Source of the DNA: Bacillus subtilis subsp. subtilis
GTDB taxonomy: Bacteria > Pseudomonadota > Gammaproteobacteria > Xanthomonadales > Xanthomonadaceae
Direction: 5' to 3'
Length of the DNA stretch: 64,000 bases
Assembly (NCBI GenBank): GCA_021733645.1
Contig: JAHREJ010000023.1
Coordinates: 1 to 64,000 of the forward strand
This document shows, in pieces, positions 34,439-43,851 of the stretch. Below the pieces are notes generated by a model, which had not been told where the DNA came from, made no database searches, and saw nothing but the letters and a program-made list of their open reading frames with translations. Both the position numbers and the translations under genes were made by a program. The number at the start of each line of letters is the position of its first letter. The first letter of the stretch is position 1.

Positions 34439-34957
34439 TCAATGCCGTTGCAGCTGGATGCCGTGCTTCTTGGCGTAGGCGTCCTGGGCAGCGTCCAGGG
34501 CCTGCATTTCGGTGTCGATGCGGTTGCCGACGGCCTGCAGCTTCTCAGCCAGCGGCATCATCTGCTCCTTGCTGTAGCCCTCCGGCAGCGCGGCCATTTC
34601 CAGCAGGATGCCGAACATTTCTTCGGAACTCTGCACGTAGGTACGCAGCTTCTGGTGCACGTCCTTGGCATCTTCGTTGGGCGGCATCTGGTCGATGCGG
34701 GTCAGGTACTGCTGGATCTCGGTGTGCGCGCCTTCCAGCCCGGACTTCAGGCTGGCGATACCCTTGCCGGAGGCCAGCGCCTTCTGCAGTTCTTCGCCGC
34801 GGTTACCGATGGTCCACTGCTGCACGGTGCTGGCGGTGCCATTCCAGAACGCGACGTTCTCGGTGAGGTACTCGCTGGCCGACATGCCGCTGCCGCCGCC
34901 GCAGGCACTGAGCACGGACAACAGGGACGCCAGCAGCAGGATTTGGAATCGTTTCAA
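34439..34957 (-). CDS. Putative lipoprotein, function unknown
   Basis: A 172-residue protein with a lipoprotein signal (LLLASLLSVLSAC, Cys near residue 19) followed by a Gly-rich linker. The mature part is predicted all-helical, with Met- and Gln-rich amphipathic helices (EEMFGILLEMAALPEGYSKE and ALDAAQDAYAKKHG). It contains no Cys after the lipid anchor and no recognised domain. The gene is transcribed alone between mfd and the HD-GYP gene. Confidence 0.65.
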   Translation of the reverse strand: MKRFQILLLASLLSVLSACGGGSGMSASEYLTENVAFWNGTASTVQQWTIGNRGEELQKALASGKGIASLKSGLEGAHTEIQQYLTRIDQMPPNEDAKDVHQKLRTYVQSSEEMFGILLEMAALPEGYSKEQMMPLAEKLQAVGNRIDTEMQALDAAQDAYAKKHGIQLQRH

Positions 34958-35039
34958 AGCAACACTCCTTGTCGCGGGCAGGGAGCAGGGGAAGACCCTC
35001 CGGCCCGCAGATGCGGAGGGTCACAGGGGAAAGCAGGGG

Positions 35040-38000
35040 TCAGCGTGGCGACAGTGTCAGCAGCAACGCCTTGGCCGCGCTGAAGCGGTCTTCCGGCAAC
35101 GGCAGCGGATGTTTGATGCGCAGCTTGTCCGGGCCGTCCATGCTGTAGAGCTTGGGCTGCTTCTGGATCATCTGGATGACCGCCATCGGGTCGATCGCCG
35201 GCTTGGCCTCGAATACGATGCGCCCGCCGTTCTCGCCCAGTTCCAGCTTGCGCATGCCCAGCGTATTGGCCTGCAGCTTGAGCTCGGCAATGGCGAACAG
35301 GTGCTTGGCCGGGTCGGGCAGCAGCCCGAAGCGGTCGATCATCTCCACCTGCAGCTCGCGCAGTGCATCGCTGTCGCGCGCGCTGCTGATGCGCTTGTAC
35401 AGGGTCAGGCGGGTGTGCACGTCGGGCAGGTAGTCGTCCGGGATCAGGGCCGGTACATGCAGTTCCACTTCGGCACCGCGGGCCTCTTCGCCGGCATCCA
35501 GGTCGGGCAGTTTGCCCAGCCGGATGCTGCGTACCGCCCGCTCCAGCAGCTCGGTGTACAGGCTGAAACCCACTTCAGCCATCTGCCCGCTCTGGTCTTC
35601 GCCCAGCAGTTCGCCGGCGCCGCGGATTTCCAGGTCGTGGGTGGCCAGGGTGAACCCGGCGCCCAGTTCGTCCATCGAGGCGATCGCGTCCAGGCGCTTT
35701 TCCGCATCCGGGGTCATCGCACGTTTGTCGGGCACCACCAGGTAGGCGTAGGCACGGTGGTGCGAGCGACCCACGCGGCCACGCAGCTGGTGCAGCTGGG
35801 CCAGGCCGAAGCGGTCGGCGCGGTTGATGATGATGGTGTTGGCGTTGGGGATGTCGATGCCCGATTCGATGATCGTGGTCGACAACAGCACGTTGTAGCG
35901 CTGCTTCTGGAAGTCCAGCATCACCCGTTCCAGCTCGCGTTCGGGCATCTGCCCGTGGGCGATGCCGATGCGCGCCTCGGGCACCAGTTCGGCCAGGTCG
36001 CGCTGCATGCGGCCGATGCTCTCCACATCGTTGTGCAGGAAGTACAGCTGACCACCACGGGCCAGTTCGCGCTGGAACGCTTCGCGCAGCAGTGCGTTGT
36101 CCCAGGCGGTGATGAAGGTCTGCACCGCCAGCCGGTTCGGCGGCGGAGTGGCGATGATCGACAGGTCGCGCAACCCGGCCATGGCCATGTTCAAGGTGCG
36201 CGGGATCGGGGTGGCGGTGAGGGTGAGCAGGTGCACGTTGGCGCGCATCGCCTTCAGCGCTTCCTTCTGGCGCACGCCGAAACGCTGCTCTTCATCCACC
36301 ACCACCAGGCCCAGGTCCTTGAACTTCACGTCCGGCTGCAGCAGCCGATGCGTGCCGATGATGACGTCGATGGTGCCGGCCGCCACCTTCTCCAGCTCGG
36401 CCTTGATTTCCTTGGTGCTCTTGAAGCGCGACAGCACCTCCACCCGCAGCGGCCAGTCGGCGAAGCGGTCGCGGAAGTTGCGGTAGTGCTGCTCGGCCAG
36501 CAGCGTGGTCGGCACCAGCACGGCCACCTGCTTGCCGGCGCTGGCCGCGGCGAACGCGGCGCGCACCGCCACTTCGGTCTTGCCGAAGCCGACGTCGCCG
36601 CAGACCACGCGGTCCATCGGCTGGCTGCTGGCAAGATCCCGCAGGGTGGCGTCGATTGCGGCGAGCTGGTCGGGGGTTTCCTCGAACGGGAAACCGGCAG
36701 CGAACGGTTCGTACATCGACCGGTCCACGTGCAGCGCCAGGCCGGCGCGCGCGCGGCGGCGGGCCTGGATTTCCAGCAGTTCGGCGGCGACGTCACGGAC
36801 CTTCTCGGCGGCGCGGCGCTTGGCCTTGGTCCACTGCTCGCCGCCCAGCGAGTGCAGCGGCGCGGTTTCAGCCGAGGCACCGGAGTAGCGGCTGATCAGG
36901 TGCAGCTGCGCCACCGGCACGTACAGGCGGTCGCCCTTGGCGTACTCGATTTCCAGGAACTCGCCCGGCATGCCGCCGGCATCGAGCACGATCAGCCCAC
37001 GGTAGCGACCGACGCCGTGGTCTTCGTGGACGATCGGCGCGCCTTCGGTCAGCTCGCCCAGGTCGCGGATGATCGCTTCCGGCTCGCGGCCCACGCGGCG
37101 GCTGCGGCGGGTGGTGCCGGCGCGCTCGGGGAACAGCTGGCGCTCGGTGAGCACCGCGATCTGCGGGGCATCCAGCGCGAAGCCGTCTTCCAGCGGCGCC
37201 ACGGTGATGGCAAAGCGGGTGCCGGCATCGGCCAGGAAAGCGGGCAGGTCGCCCACCACCGGCGGCTTCAGCTCGGCGGCCTGCAGCACTTCCAGCAGCG
37301 CCTCGCGGCGACCGGGCGAGTCGGCGGCGATCAATACCCGGCCGGGATAGTGGCCGATGAAGGACTTCAGCGCTTCGCCGGCCGGCGCATCGCGCGCGGC
37401 CACGGGCAGTGGCGGCAGGGGCTGGTCGCCCAGCGGCTGGGCGTCTTCGATGCGGGCGTGGTCGGCATTCCAGATTTCGATGCGCGGCAGGGAATTGAGC
37501 CGGGTACTCAGCGCCTCCGGGCTCAGATACAGCTCCTGTGGTGCCAGCAGCGGGCGCTCGACGTCGTGGCGGCGCTGCTCGTAGCGGTTGCCGGTCTGCG
37601 CCCAGAACGCGGCAGCGGCTTCGCCGACGCCAGCGCCGATCACCGGCAGCACAGTGGGCTTGAGGTAATCGAACAGGGTGGCGGTCTGGTCGAAGAACAA
37701 CGGCAGGTAGTACTCCACACCGGCCGGGGCCAGCCCGGCCTTCAGATCCTGGTACAGCGCGCTGCGCCGGGTATCCACGTCGAAGCGCTCGCGCAGGGTG
37801 GCCAGCACCCGCGACACCGCCAGCTCGTCCAGCGGCACTTCGCGGCCGGGCAGCATGCGCACTGCATCCACCTTGTCCAGCGAGCGCTGGCTCTCCGGAT
37901 CGAAGGCGCGGATGGAATCGATGTCCTCATCCAGCAGCTCGATCCGCAAGGGCGCCTGCGCGCCCATCGGGAACACATCGAGCAGGCCGCCACGGACGGC

Positions 38001-38507
38001 GAAATCGCCAGGGTCCATCACCTGCGGCACGTTGCGGTAGGCGGCCGCTTCCAGGCGCCGCTTCTCGGCATCCAGGTCCAGGCGCTGGCCGACCTTCAGG
38101 TCGAAGCTGCCACCGATGATGTACTTGAGCGGCGCCAGGTGCTGCAGCAGGGTCTGCACCGGAACCACCACGATGCCCCGGGTGAGCGTGGGCAGCTGGT
38201 GCAGCGCGGCCAGGCGCTGGGAGATGATGTCCGGGTGCGGGCTGAAGGCGTCATAGGGCAGGGTTTCCCAGTCCGGGAACGCCACCACCGGCAACGTGGA
38301 GGCGCTGCCCAGCAGGGTGCGCAGATCCGATTCGATCTGGTTGGCCCCGTGGTTGTCGCGCGCGATGACCAGCAGCGGCCCGTCATGGACCTCGGCCGCA
38401 CGTGCGACATACCAGGCCAGGGCCGTGGCCGAAGCGGGAGCGCGCCACCAGGCGCGGAGCTGACCGGAACGTGGCAGCGGCGGAGCGGGATAGGAGGGGC
38501 GTGACAT
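35040..38507 (-). CDS. mfd: Transcription-repair coupling factor
   Basis: An 1155-residue translocase that removes stalled RNA polymerase and recruits UvrA to DNA damage. The N-terminal UvrB-like module includes VVAFPDWETLPYDAFSPHPD. The RNAP-interaction domain carries VHEDHGVGRYRGL. The RecG-like helicase has Walker A CGDVGFGKTEVAVRAAF, the VVVDEEQRFGVRQKE motif, TLTATPIPRTL, and motif VI GRVGRSHHRAYAYL. The C-terminal TRCF domain (IRLGKLPDLDAG) is complete. Length is normal for the family. It is a single-gene unit; two GC-rich hairpins lie between its start and the next gene. Confidence 0.96.
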   Translation of the reverse strand: MSRPSYPAPPLPRSGQLRAWWRAPASATALAWYVARAAEVHDGPLLVIARDNHGANQIESDLRTLLGSASTLPVVAFPDWETLPYDAFSPHPDIISQRLAALHQLPTLTRGIVVVPVQTLLQHLAPLKYIIGGSFDLKVGQRLDLDAEKRRLEAAAYRNVPQVMDPGDFAVRGGLLDVFPMGAQAPLRIELLDEDIDSIRAFDPESQRSLDKVDAVRMLPGREVPLDELAVSRVLATLRERFDVDTRRSALYQDLKAGLAPAGVEYYLPLFFDQTATLFDYLKPTVLPVIGAGVGEAAAAFWAQTGNRYEQRRHDVERPLLAPQELYLSPEALSTRLNSLPRIEIWNADHARIEDAQPLGDQPLPPLPVAARDAPAGEALKSFIGHYPGRVLIAADSPGRREALLEVLQAAELKPPVVGDLPAFLADAGTRFAITVAPLEDGFALDAPQIAVLTERQLFPERAGTTRRSRRVGREPEAIIRDLGELTEGAPIVHEDHGVGRYRGLIVLDAGGMPGEFLEIEYAKGDRLYVPVAQLHLISRYSGASAETAPLHSLGGEQWTKAKRRAAEKVRDVAAELLEIQARRRARAGLALHVDRSMYEPFAAGFPFEETPDQLAAIDATLRDLASSQPMDRVVCGDVGFGKTEVAVRAAFAAASAGKQVAVLVPTTLLAEQHYRNFRDRFADWPLRVEVLSRFKSTKEIKAELEKVAAGTIDVIIGTHRLLQPDVKFKDLGLVVVDEEQRFGVRQKEALKAMRANVHLLTLTATPIPRTLNMAMAGLRDLSIIATPPPNRLAVQTFITAWDNALLREAFQRELARGGQLYFLHNDVESIGRMQRDLAELVPEARIGIAHGQMPERELERVMLDFQKQRYNVLLSTTIIESGIDIPNANTIIINRADRFGLAQLHQLRGRVGRSHHRAYAYLVVPDKRAMTPDAEKRLDAIASMDELGAGFTLATHDLEIRGAGELLGEDQSGQMAEVGFSLYTELLERAVRSIRLGKLPDLDAGEEARGAEVELHVPALIPDDYLPDVHTRLTLYKRISSARDSDALRELQVEMIDRFGLLPDPAKHLFAIAELKLQANTLGMRKLELGENGGRIVFEAKPAIDPMAVIQMIQKQPKLYSMDGPDKLRIKHPLPLPEDRFSAAKALLLTLSPR

Positions 38508-38603
38508 GAACCGCCGATTTTAGCAGACCCCGGAGTCACCACCGTGTCATCCCGGCAGTGCCGCTTGGCCTGCACAACACGCAGCTCACCTTTGCCTGTC
38601 CGG

Positions 38604-38636
38604 CGGCGCGCGCCCTTGAGTCAAGGGGGCGCGCCG
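38604..38636. repeat. 16-bp hairpin upstream of mfd
   Basis: CGGCGCGC-G-CCCTTGA and its inverse (15 of 16 positions pair) meet around a single central G. There is no T-run. With the second hairpin at 38676 it fills most of the 214-bp gap between mfd and the upstream GNAT gene. It could end GNAT transcription without a U-tract, or be a stray palindromic unit. Confidence 0.4.
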
Positions 38637-38675
38637 GCAGGCGCGGGGATGTGGGGACGGGTGAGCCGGGGCCCG

Positions 38676-38694
38676 CGGTTTGCCTGGCAAACCG
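38676..38694. repeat. 9-bp perfect hairpin
   Basis: CGGTTTGCC (38676-38684) and GGCAAACCG (38686-38694) form a perfect short hairpin with a single-base centre, 28 bp beyond the GNAT gene stop. It may act as a weak terminator for that gene; no T-run follows. Confidence 0.35.
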
Positions 38695-38721
38695 TGGGGA
38701 TGTGCGCGAATACGCGCTACA

Positions 38722-39267
38722 TCAGCTATCGAGTTCCAATACCATCCGCACCAGCCCGGGCGTGCCCTGCGGGTGCGGCACCGGCTGGAAACCCAGCGAA
38801 GCGGCCAACTGCTTCATCGGCTCGTTTTCTTCGGCCACGTCGCCGTACAGGCGATCCAGGTACTTGCCACGCGCCCACTTCACCAGCTTGCGCATCAACT
38901 GCCGGCCCAACCCCTGGCCCACCAGGAAGCGGCTGACCAGGATGGCGTACTCGGCTTCGCGGGTGCCCTGGATGATCGAGGCCCGTGCCACCGCCCCGAC
39001 CACGGCTTCACCGGCGGGCAGCGACTCGGCCGCCACCAGGGTGATCTCGCTTTTCGGATTGGGGTGGGTCAGGCGCTGGGTGGTTTCCGGTGACAGTTCG
39101 GTCACCGACTGCAGGAAACGGTCGCGGATTTCCTCCGGCCCGAACAGGCTGAAGGCGGCATGCAAAGGCGCCCCGTCTTCGGGGCGGATCGGGCGGATCA
39201 GGAGCTCGTGGCCACTGGGTGCCTTGAAAATCTCGTGCCAGGGCGGCATGCGGTTACGGGTAGCCAT
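38722..39267 (-). CDS. GNAT-family N-acetyltransferase
   Basis: A 181-residue GNAT protein. LLIRPIRPEDGAPLHAAFSL is the N-terminal strand and helix, AEYAILVSRFLVGQGLGRQL contains the acetyl-CoA pyrophosphate loop (QGLGRQLM), and ENEPMKQLAASLGFQPVPHP is the C-terminal motif B region. The form resembles the acetyltransferase domain attached to acyl-CoA synthetase-like Pat enzymes, but here it stands alone. The start MATRNRMPPW is preferred over an earlier ATG because the extra residues are not family-like. The substrate is unknown. Confidence 0.75.
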   Translation of the reverse strand: MATRNRMPPWHEIFKAPSGHELLIRPIRPEDGAPLHAAFSLFGPEEIRDRFLQSVTELSPETTQRLTHPNPKSEITLVAAESLPAGEAVVGAVARASIIQGTREAEYAILVSRFLVGQGLGRQLMRKLVKWARGKYLDRLYGDVAEENEPMKQLAASLGFQPVPHPQGTPGLVRMVLELDS

Positions 39268-39362
39268 ACCGGTGATTCCTAGGTGGTCTTCGGATTCTCG
39301 CATCCCCGGGCGCCGGTTCCGTGAACGGAACACTCACGCCGTTCAGGGGCGCGCAAGGACGC

Positions 39363-40220
39363 TCATTCGGCCTGTTTGAGCCACTGCAGGCGGGTGCTGG
39401 CGCCGGCGTCGCCCAGGAACTGCTTCAGCACCGGCATCGCCGGGGCCAGTACCTGGTCGAACTGCCACGGCGGGTTGAGCAGCAGCATGCCACTGCCATT
39501 GAGCCGCAGCGGTGAATCATCCGGGCGGATCAGCAGTTCGGCGGTCAGCACCGACTTCACCGGCAGGGCGCAGGCCTTGCGCAGGAAATGCAGGATGGTG
39601 CGGCGCTGTTTGATCGGGAACCAGATGGCGAAGGTGGCCTGCGGCCAGCGGCCCAGGATCTCGGTCACCGAGGCCAGGATGGCCTGGTATTCGGCGTCCT
39701 GCCCTTCGTAGGGCGGGTCGATCAGGACCAGGCCACGGCCGATCTTCACGCCGTTGGCCTTGGGCGGCAGCAGCGCACGGTTCTGCGCGTAGCCATCGGC
39801 GTGGTAAACGCCAACCCGGCTGTCATGGGCGAACAGCGCCTTCAGCGAGGCCGCTTCGTCGTCCTGCACTTCACAGACGGCCATGCGGTCCTGCTCACGC
39901 AGGGCGCGGGCGGTCAGCAGCGGCGAACCGGGGTAGCTGATCATCGCCCCGACCGGGTTGTCGGCCTGGACGGCCTTCAGGTACTGCTCGACCACCGCCG
40001 GCAGCTTGGGCTGGGCCATCAGGCGCATTACCCCGTCCTCGGCCTCCAGCGTCTTGCGGCTTTCCTCGCTGGCCAGCAGGTAGCGGCCGGCGCCGCCGTG
40101 GGTGTCCAGCACGAAGAACGGGCTGTCCTTGCGCTTGAAGGTGTCGAGCAGGGCAAGCTGCACGATGTGCTTGAGCACATCGGCATGGTTGCCGGCATGG
40201 AAGGCGTGGCGGTAATTCAT
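39363..40220 (-). CDS. rlmJ: 23S rRNA (adenine-2030 N6)-methyltransferase
   Basis: A 285-residue methyltransferase. MNYRHAFHAGNHADVLKH is the diagnostic N terminus. DTHGGAGRY and GRGLVLIDPPYEGQDAEYQA (the DPPY catalytic motif of N6-adenine methylases) form the SAM and target sites, and FAIWFPIKQRR is another family landmark. It modifies A2030 of 23S rRNA before ribosome assembly. It is divergent from creB with only 45 bp between the two starts, so the promoters must overlap or sit inside the coding regions. Confidence 0.93.
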   Translation of the reverse strand: MNYRHAFHAGNHADVLKHIVQLALLDTFKRKDSPFFVLDTHGGAGRYLLASEESRKTLEAEDGVMRLMAQPKLPAVVEQYLKAVQADNPVGAMISYPGSPLLTARALREQDRMAVCEVQDDEAASLKALFAHDSRVGVYHADGYAQNRALLPPKANGVKIGRGLVLIDPPYEGQDAEYQAILASVTEILGRWPQATFAIWFPIKQRRTILHFLRKACALPVKSVLTAELLIRPDDSPLRLNGSGMLLLNPPWQFDQVLAPAMPVLKQFLGDAGASTRLQWLKQAE

Positions 40221-40265
40221 CGGCGCAGTGTACGGGGCGGCGGCCCCAGCGGCTATGCTGCGCGC

Positions 40266-40958
40266 ATGAACCGCCCCCTGCACAACGTCCTGGTGGTCGA
40301 GGACGAAACCGCCATCGCCGAGACCGTGCTCTACGCCCTGCGCAGCGAAGGCTACGGCGCCCAGCATTGCCTGCTCGGCAGCGGCGCCCTGGAGGCGCTG
40401 CGCCAGCAGCCCTTCGACGTGGTGGTGCTGGACGTGGGCCTGCCGGACATGAGCGGATTGGAGGTGTGCCGCAGCCTGCGTACCTTCAGCGAGGTGCCGG
40501 TGATCTTCCTGACCGCGCGCAACGACGAGTTCGACCGCGTGCTGGGCCTGGAGCTGGGGGCCGACGACTACATGGCCAAGCCGTTCTCCCCGCGCGAACT
40601 GGTGGCCCGGGTGCGCGCGCGCCTGCGCCGCCGCAGCACTCCGCTGGGCGAGCAGGCCGGCTGGCAGCAGCACGGCCGCTTTGCAATCGACCGCGAGGGC
40701 CGCCGCATCCGCTTTGCCGAGCAGCCGCTGGACCTGACCCGTTACGAGTACGCCCTGATGGCCGCGCTGCTGCAGCGCCCGGGCGCGATCCTGAGCCGCG
40801 CCCAGTTGATGGACCGCGGTTGGGACACCGACGCCGACAGCGCCGACCGCACCGTGGACACCCACGTCAAGACGCTGCGCGCCAAGCTGCGCGCCGCCGG
40901 TGCCGACCCCGACCCGATCCGCACCCATCGCGGGCTCGGCTACGCGCTGGACGCCTGA
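40266..40958 (+). CDS. creB: Response regulator CreB
   Basis: A 230-residue OmpR-family regulator. The receiver has LVVEDETAIAE, the phospho-Asp in VVVLDVGLPDMSGLEV and the Lys in DDYMAKPFSPRELVARVRAR. The winged helix includes LDLTRYEYALMAALLQ and DRTVDTHVKTLRAKLRAAG. It lies 3 nt upstream of the kinase gene creC and is followed by creD, the full creBCD order. CreB binds TTCAC-N6-TTCAC direct repeats; a close match lies upstream of creD at 42442. In related species CreBC influences beta-lactam responses and biofilm formation. Confidence 0.9.
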   Translation: MNRPLHNVLVVEDETAIAETVLYALRSEGYGAQHCLLGSGALEALRQQPFDVVVLDVGLPDMSGLEVCRSLRTFSEVPVIFLTARNDEFDRVLGLELGADDYMAKPFSPRELVARVRARLRRRSTPLGEQAGWQQHGRFAIDREGRRIRFAEQPLDLTRYEYALMAALLQRPGAILSRAQLMDRGWDTDADSADRTVDTHVKTLRAKLRAAGADPDPIRTHRGLGYALDA

Positions 40959-40961
40959 GCC

Positions 40962-42422
40962 ATGCGGCTTGGCCTGAAGCTGTTCCTGGGCTTCTTCCTG
41001 ATCGTGGGCATCGCCGCGTTCTTCGTGATGCGCATCTTCGTCAACGAAGTAAAGCCCGGCGTGCGCCAGGCGATGGAGTCCACGCTGGTGGACGCGGCCA
41101 ACGTACTGGCCGAAATGGCCGCCGCCGACGTGAAGGCCGGCACCATCGGCAACGGCCATTTCGTGGCCAGCCTGGCCCGCGCGCAACGCCGTGATCCCAA
41201 GGCGATGGTGTGGCGGTTCCCCAAGCGCACGCTGGATTACCAGGTGACCATCACCGATGCCAAGGGCATCGTGGTGTATGACTCCACCGGGCAGGGTATC
41301 GGCCGCGACAACTCGCGCTGGAACGACGTGTACCGCACCCTGCGCGGCGAGTATGGCGCCCGTTCCAGCCCTGAAACCCCGGGCGACGACACCCACTCGG
41401 TGATGCACGTGGCCGCGCCGATCTACGATCCGGCCAACGCCAAGCGCCTGATCGGCGTACTCAGCCTGGCCCAGCCCAACCGCAGCATCGATCCGTTCAT
41501 TGCCGCCAGCCAGCGCGCCATCATCCAGCGTGGCGCGTGGTTGATCGGGCTGTCGGCGTTGATCGGTCTGTTGATGACGGCCTGGCTGATGCACGGGGTG
41601 AGCCGGCTCAATCGCTACGCCAAGGCGGTCAGCGCCGGCGAGCCGGTGCCGCCGCCCAAGCCGCGCCGTGATGAGATCGGCGATCTGGGCCAGGCGCTGG
41701 AAACCATGCGCCGCAAGCTGGAAGGCAAGGCGTATGTGGAGCAGTACGTGCAATCGTTGACCCACGAAATGAAAAGCCCGCTGGCTGCGATCCGTGGCGC
41801 GGCCGAACTGCTGCAGGAGCCCTTGCCCGATGCTGATCGGGTGCATTTCGCGCGCAGTATCCAGGGCCAGGAGCAGCGCCTGACCGAAACCATCGACAAG
41901 CTGCTGGCGTTGGCCGAAGTGGAACAGCACGGCTGGCTGCAGAAGCGCGAGCCCATCGACCTGGCCGCGCTGCTGCAGGCCGCCGCCAGCGCCGTGGCGA
42001 TGCGCGCGCAGGCCGTCGCCGTGGCCATCGACGTGGAGGCCCCCGACGGGCTGGTCATCCAGGGCGATGGCTACCTGCTGCGCCAGGCGCTGAACAACCT
42101 GCTGGAAAATGCGCTGGCGTTCTCCGGCATCGACCGCCGCATCCAGCTCAGTGCCGCGCGTGATGGCGATGGTGTGGCGTTGCGCGTGGCCGACCGCGGC
42201 AGCGGCGTGCCCGACTATGCGCTGGACCGGGTGTTCGAGCGTTTCTATTCGCTGGCGCGCCCGTCCACCGGCCTGCGCAGCTCCGGCCTGGGCTTGTCGT
42301 TCGTGCAGGAAGTGGCACGCCTGCACGGCGGGCGGGTGCAGTTGCGCAACCGCGAAGGCGGCGGTGCGCTGGCCTCGTTGTGGCTGCCGTGGCGCGATCC
42401 GGCCGCCCCGATCCGGCGCTGA
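40962..42422 (+). CDS. creC: Sensor histidine kinase CreC
   Basis: A 486-residue inner-membrane kinase. TM1 (LGLKLFLGFFLIVGIAAFF) is followed by a periplasmic sensor of about 160 residues, a second TM (LIGLSALIGLLMTAWLM near residue 195), a HAMP segment, and the H-box SLTHEMKSPLAAIRGAAELL. NNLLENALAFS, VADRGSGVP and SSGLGLSFVQEV are the N, G1 and G2 boxes. Gene order and length fit CreC, which phosphorylates CreB. A 100-bp gap to creD contains the predicted CreB box, so creD can also be expressed from its own promoter. Confidence 0.9.
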   Translation: MRLGLKLFLGFFLIVGIAAFFVMRIFVNEVKPGVRQAMESTLVDAANVLAEMAAADVKAGTIGNGHFVASLARAQRRDPKAMVWRFPKRTLDYQVTITDAKGIVVYDSTGQGIGRDNSRWNDVYRTLRGEYGARSSPETPGDDTHSVMHVAAPIYDPANAKRLIGVLSLAQPNRSIDPFIAASQRAIIQRGAWLIGLSALIGLLMTAWLMHGVSRLNRYAKAVSAGEPVPPPKPRRDEIGDLGQALETMRRKLEGKAYVEQYVQSLTHEMKSPLAAIRGAAELLQEPLPDADRVHFARSIQGQEQRLTETIDKLLALAEVEQHGWLQKREPIDLAALLQAAASAVAMRAQAVAVAIDVEAPDGLVIQGDGYLLRQALNNLLENALAFSGIDRRIQLSAARDGDGVALRVADRGSGVPDYALDRVFERFYSLARPSTGLRSSGLGLSFVQEVARLHGGRVQLRNREGGGALASLWLPWRDPAAPIRR

Positions 42423-42441
42423 ACCCAGACGCCGCAGGCAC

Positions 42442-42457
42442 TTCACACAGACTTCAA
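42442..42457 (+). promoter_or_regulatory. CreB box (cre tag) upstream of creD
   Basis: TTCAC-ACAGAC-TTCAA matches the CreB consensus TTCAC-N6-TTCAC at nine of ten fixed positions. It lies about 65 bp before the creD ATG, between creC and creD, where CreB is known to activate creD in other bacteria. This suggests positive feedback on creD separate from creBC. Confidence 0.65.
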
Positions 42458-42521
42458 ACTCAGCACAAACCCCGCACACCGCCGCGCCCGACGCTGGCCC
42501 CCTCCCAACCGAGGACGGGCC

Positions 42522-43841
42522 ATGAAATCCCTGAAGATGCTGTTGCGGTTCGCCATTGTCGGCGGGCTGATCCTGTTGCTGCTGATCCCGCTGATGATGA
42601 TCAAGGGCGTGATCAAGGAGCGCGAGGCGTACCGCGATGAGGCCTATCTGCGCGTGTCGCAGAGCCGTGCCGGCGCGCAGACCCTGACCGGCCCGGTGCG
42701 CGTGGTGCCGTGGACGGACACCCGCGAGGTCGAGGTGGTGGACGCGGCCGGCAACAAGAAGAAGGAAATCCAGACCGAACACAGTTACTGGTTGCAGATG
42801 CCGTCCACGCTGCGGGTGGACGGGCAGATGCAGCCGGACGAACGCCGGGTTGGCCTGTTCAGGGTGCCGGTGTACAGCTGGAAGGCAAAAGTGAACGCCG
42901 AGTTCGCCGACGACGATTACCCGATCAAGGCCGGGCGTGTGTATGGCACGCCGTACCTGGCGGTCGGCATCGCCGACCTGCGCGGCCTGGTCGGATCGCC
43001 CAGGCTGCAGGTCGATGGCAAGGCCTTCACCCTGCAGCCGGGCATCGGCGAGGTGACCGGGCTCGGCAAGGGCCTGCACGTACCGCTGCGCGGGTTCGAT
43101 GACAGCATCGGCGGCCTGCTCAAGGGCAGCCGCCTGCAGTTGGACCTGGTGCTGGATGGCACCCGTTCGCTGGCGGTGGTGCCGGTGGGCGACGACAGCC
43201 GCATCGCGATCCGCTCGCCGTGGCCGCATCCGCTGTTCGGCGGTAGTTTCCTGCCCAACGAACGCACCGTCACCGACAGTGGCTTCAACGCGCAGTGGGC
43301 GGTGTCGTCGCTGGCGTCGGAGGCACAGCGTCAGCTGCGCGACAGCAAGGACCTGGACCCGGAAACGGTGAGTGTCGAGCTGGTCAATCCGGTGGACATC
43401 TATACCCAGGCCGATCGGGCCAGCAAGTACGGCATCCTCTTCATCCTGCTCACCTTCGTCGGTTTCATCCTGTTCGAGCTGATCAAGCGCCTGCGCATCC
43501 ACCCGCTGCAGTACCTGATGGTGGGCCTGGCGCTGGCGATCTTCTTCCTGCTGCTGCTCAGCCTGTCCGAACACATTCCGTTCTGGCTGGCCTACCTGGT
43601 GTCGGCGGTGGCGTGCATCGGGGTGCAGGCGGTGTACCTGTCGGGCGTGCTGAAAAGCTGGGCGCGTGGCATGGGCTTTGCCGGCATGCTCACCGTGCTG
43701 TACGGGGCGCTGTATGGCCTGCTGATCTCCGAGAACAACGCGCTGCTGATGGGCTCGCTGCTGCTGTTCGGCGTGCTGGCCAGTGCGATGTGGATCACCC
43801 GCCGGATCGACTGGTACGAAGTCGGCGCCAGCCTGAAGTAA
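42522..43841 (+). CDS. creD: Inner-membrane protein CreD
   Basis: A 439-residue membrane protein. One N-terminal TM helix (FAIVGGLILLLLIPLMMIKG) is followed by a large periplasmic domain of about 270 residues and a block of five C-terminal TM helices, starting with KYGILFILLTFVGFILFELI. FGGSFLPNERTVTDSGFNAQW and SVELVNPVDIYTQADRASKY are diagnostic of CreD. It is the main output of the CreBC system; its biochemical activity is not established, though loss affects envelope integrity in related species. A CreB box lies upstream. Confidence 0.93.
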   Translation: MKSLKMLLRFAIVGGLILLLLIPLMMIKGVIKEREAYRDEAYLRVSQSRAGAQTLTGPVRVVPWTDTREVEVVDAAGNKKKEIQTEHSYWLQMPSTLRVDGQMQPDERRVGLFRVPVYSWKAKVNAEFADDDYPIKAGRVYGTPYLAVGIADLRGLVGSPRLQVDGKAFTLQPGIGEVTGLGKGLHVPLRGFDDSIGGLLKGSRLQLDLVLDGTRSLAVVPVGDDSRIAIRSPWPHPLFGGSFLPNERTVTDSGFNAQWAVSSLASEAQRQLRDSKDLDPETVSVELVNPVDIYTQADRASKYGILFILLTFVGFILFELIKRLRIHPLQYLMVGLALAIFFLLLLSLSEHIPFWLAYLVSAVACIGVQAVYLSGVLKSWARGMGFAGMLTVLYGALYGLLISENNALLMGSLLLFGVLASAMWITRRIDWYEVGASLK

Positions 43842-43851
43842 GGAGACCTCC

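Noticed and set aside
34665-38504. A 1279-codon plus-strand open frame covering mfd.
   Set aside because: It is the antisense shadow of mfd, with biased His/Gln/Val content and no recognisable domain.
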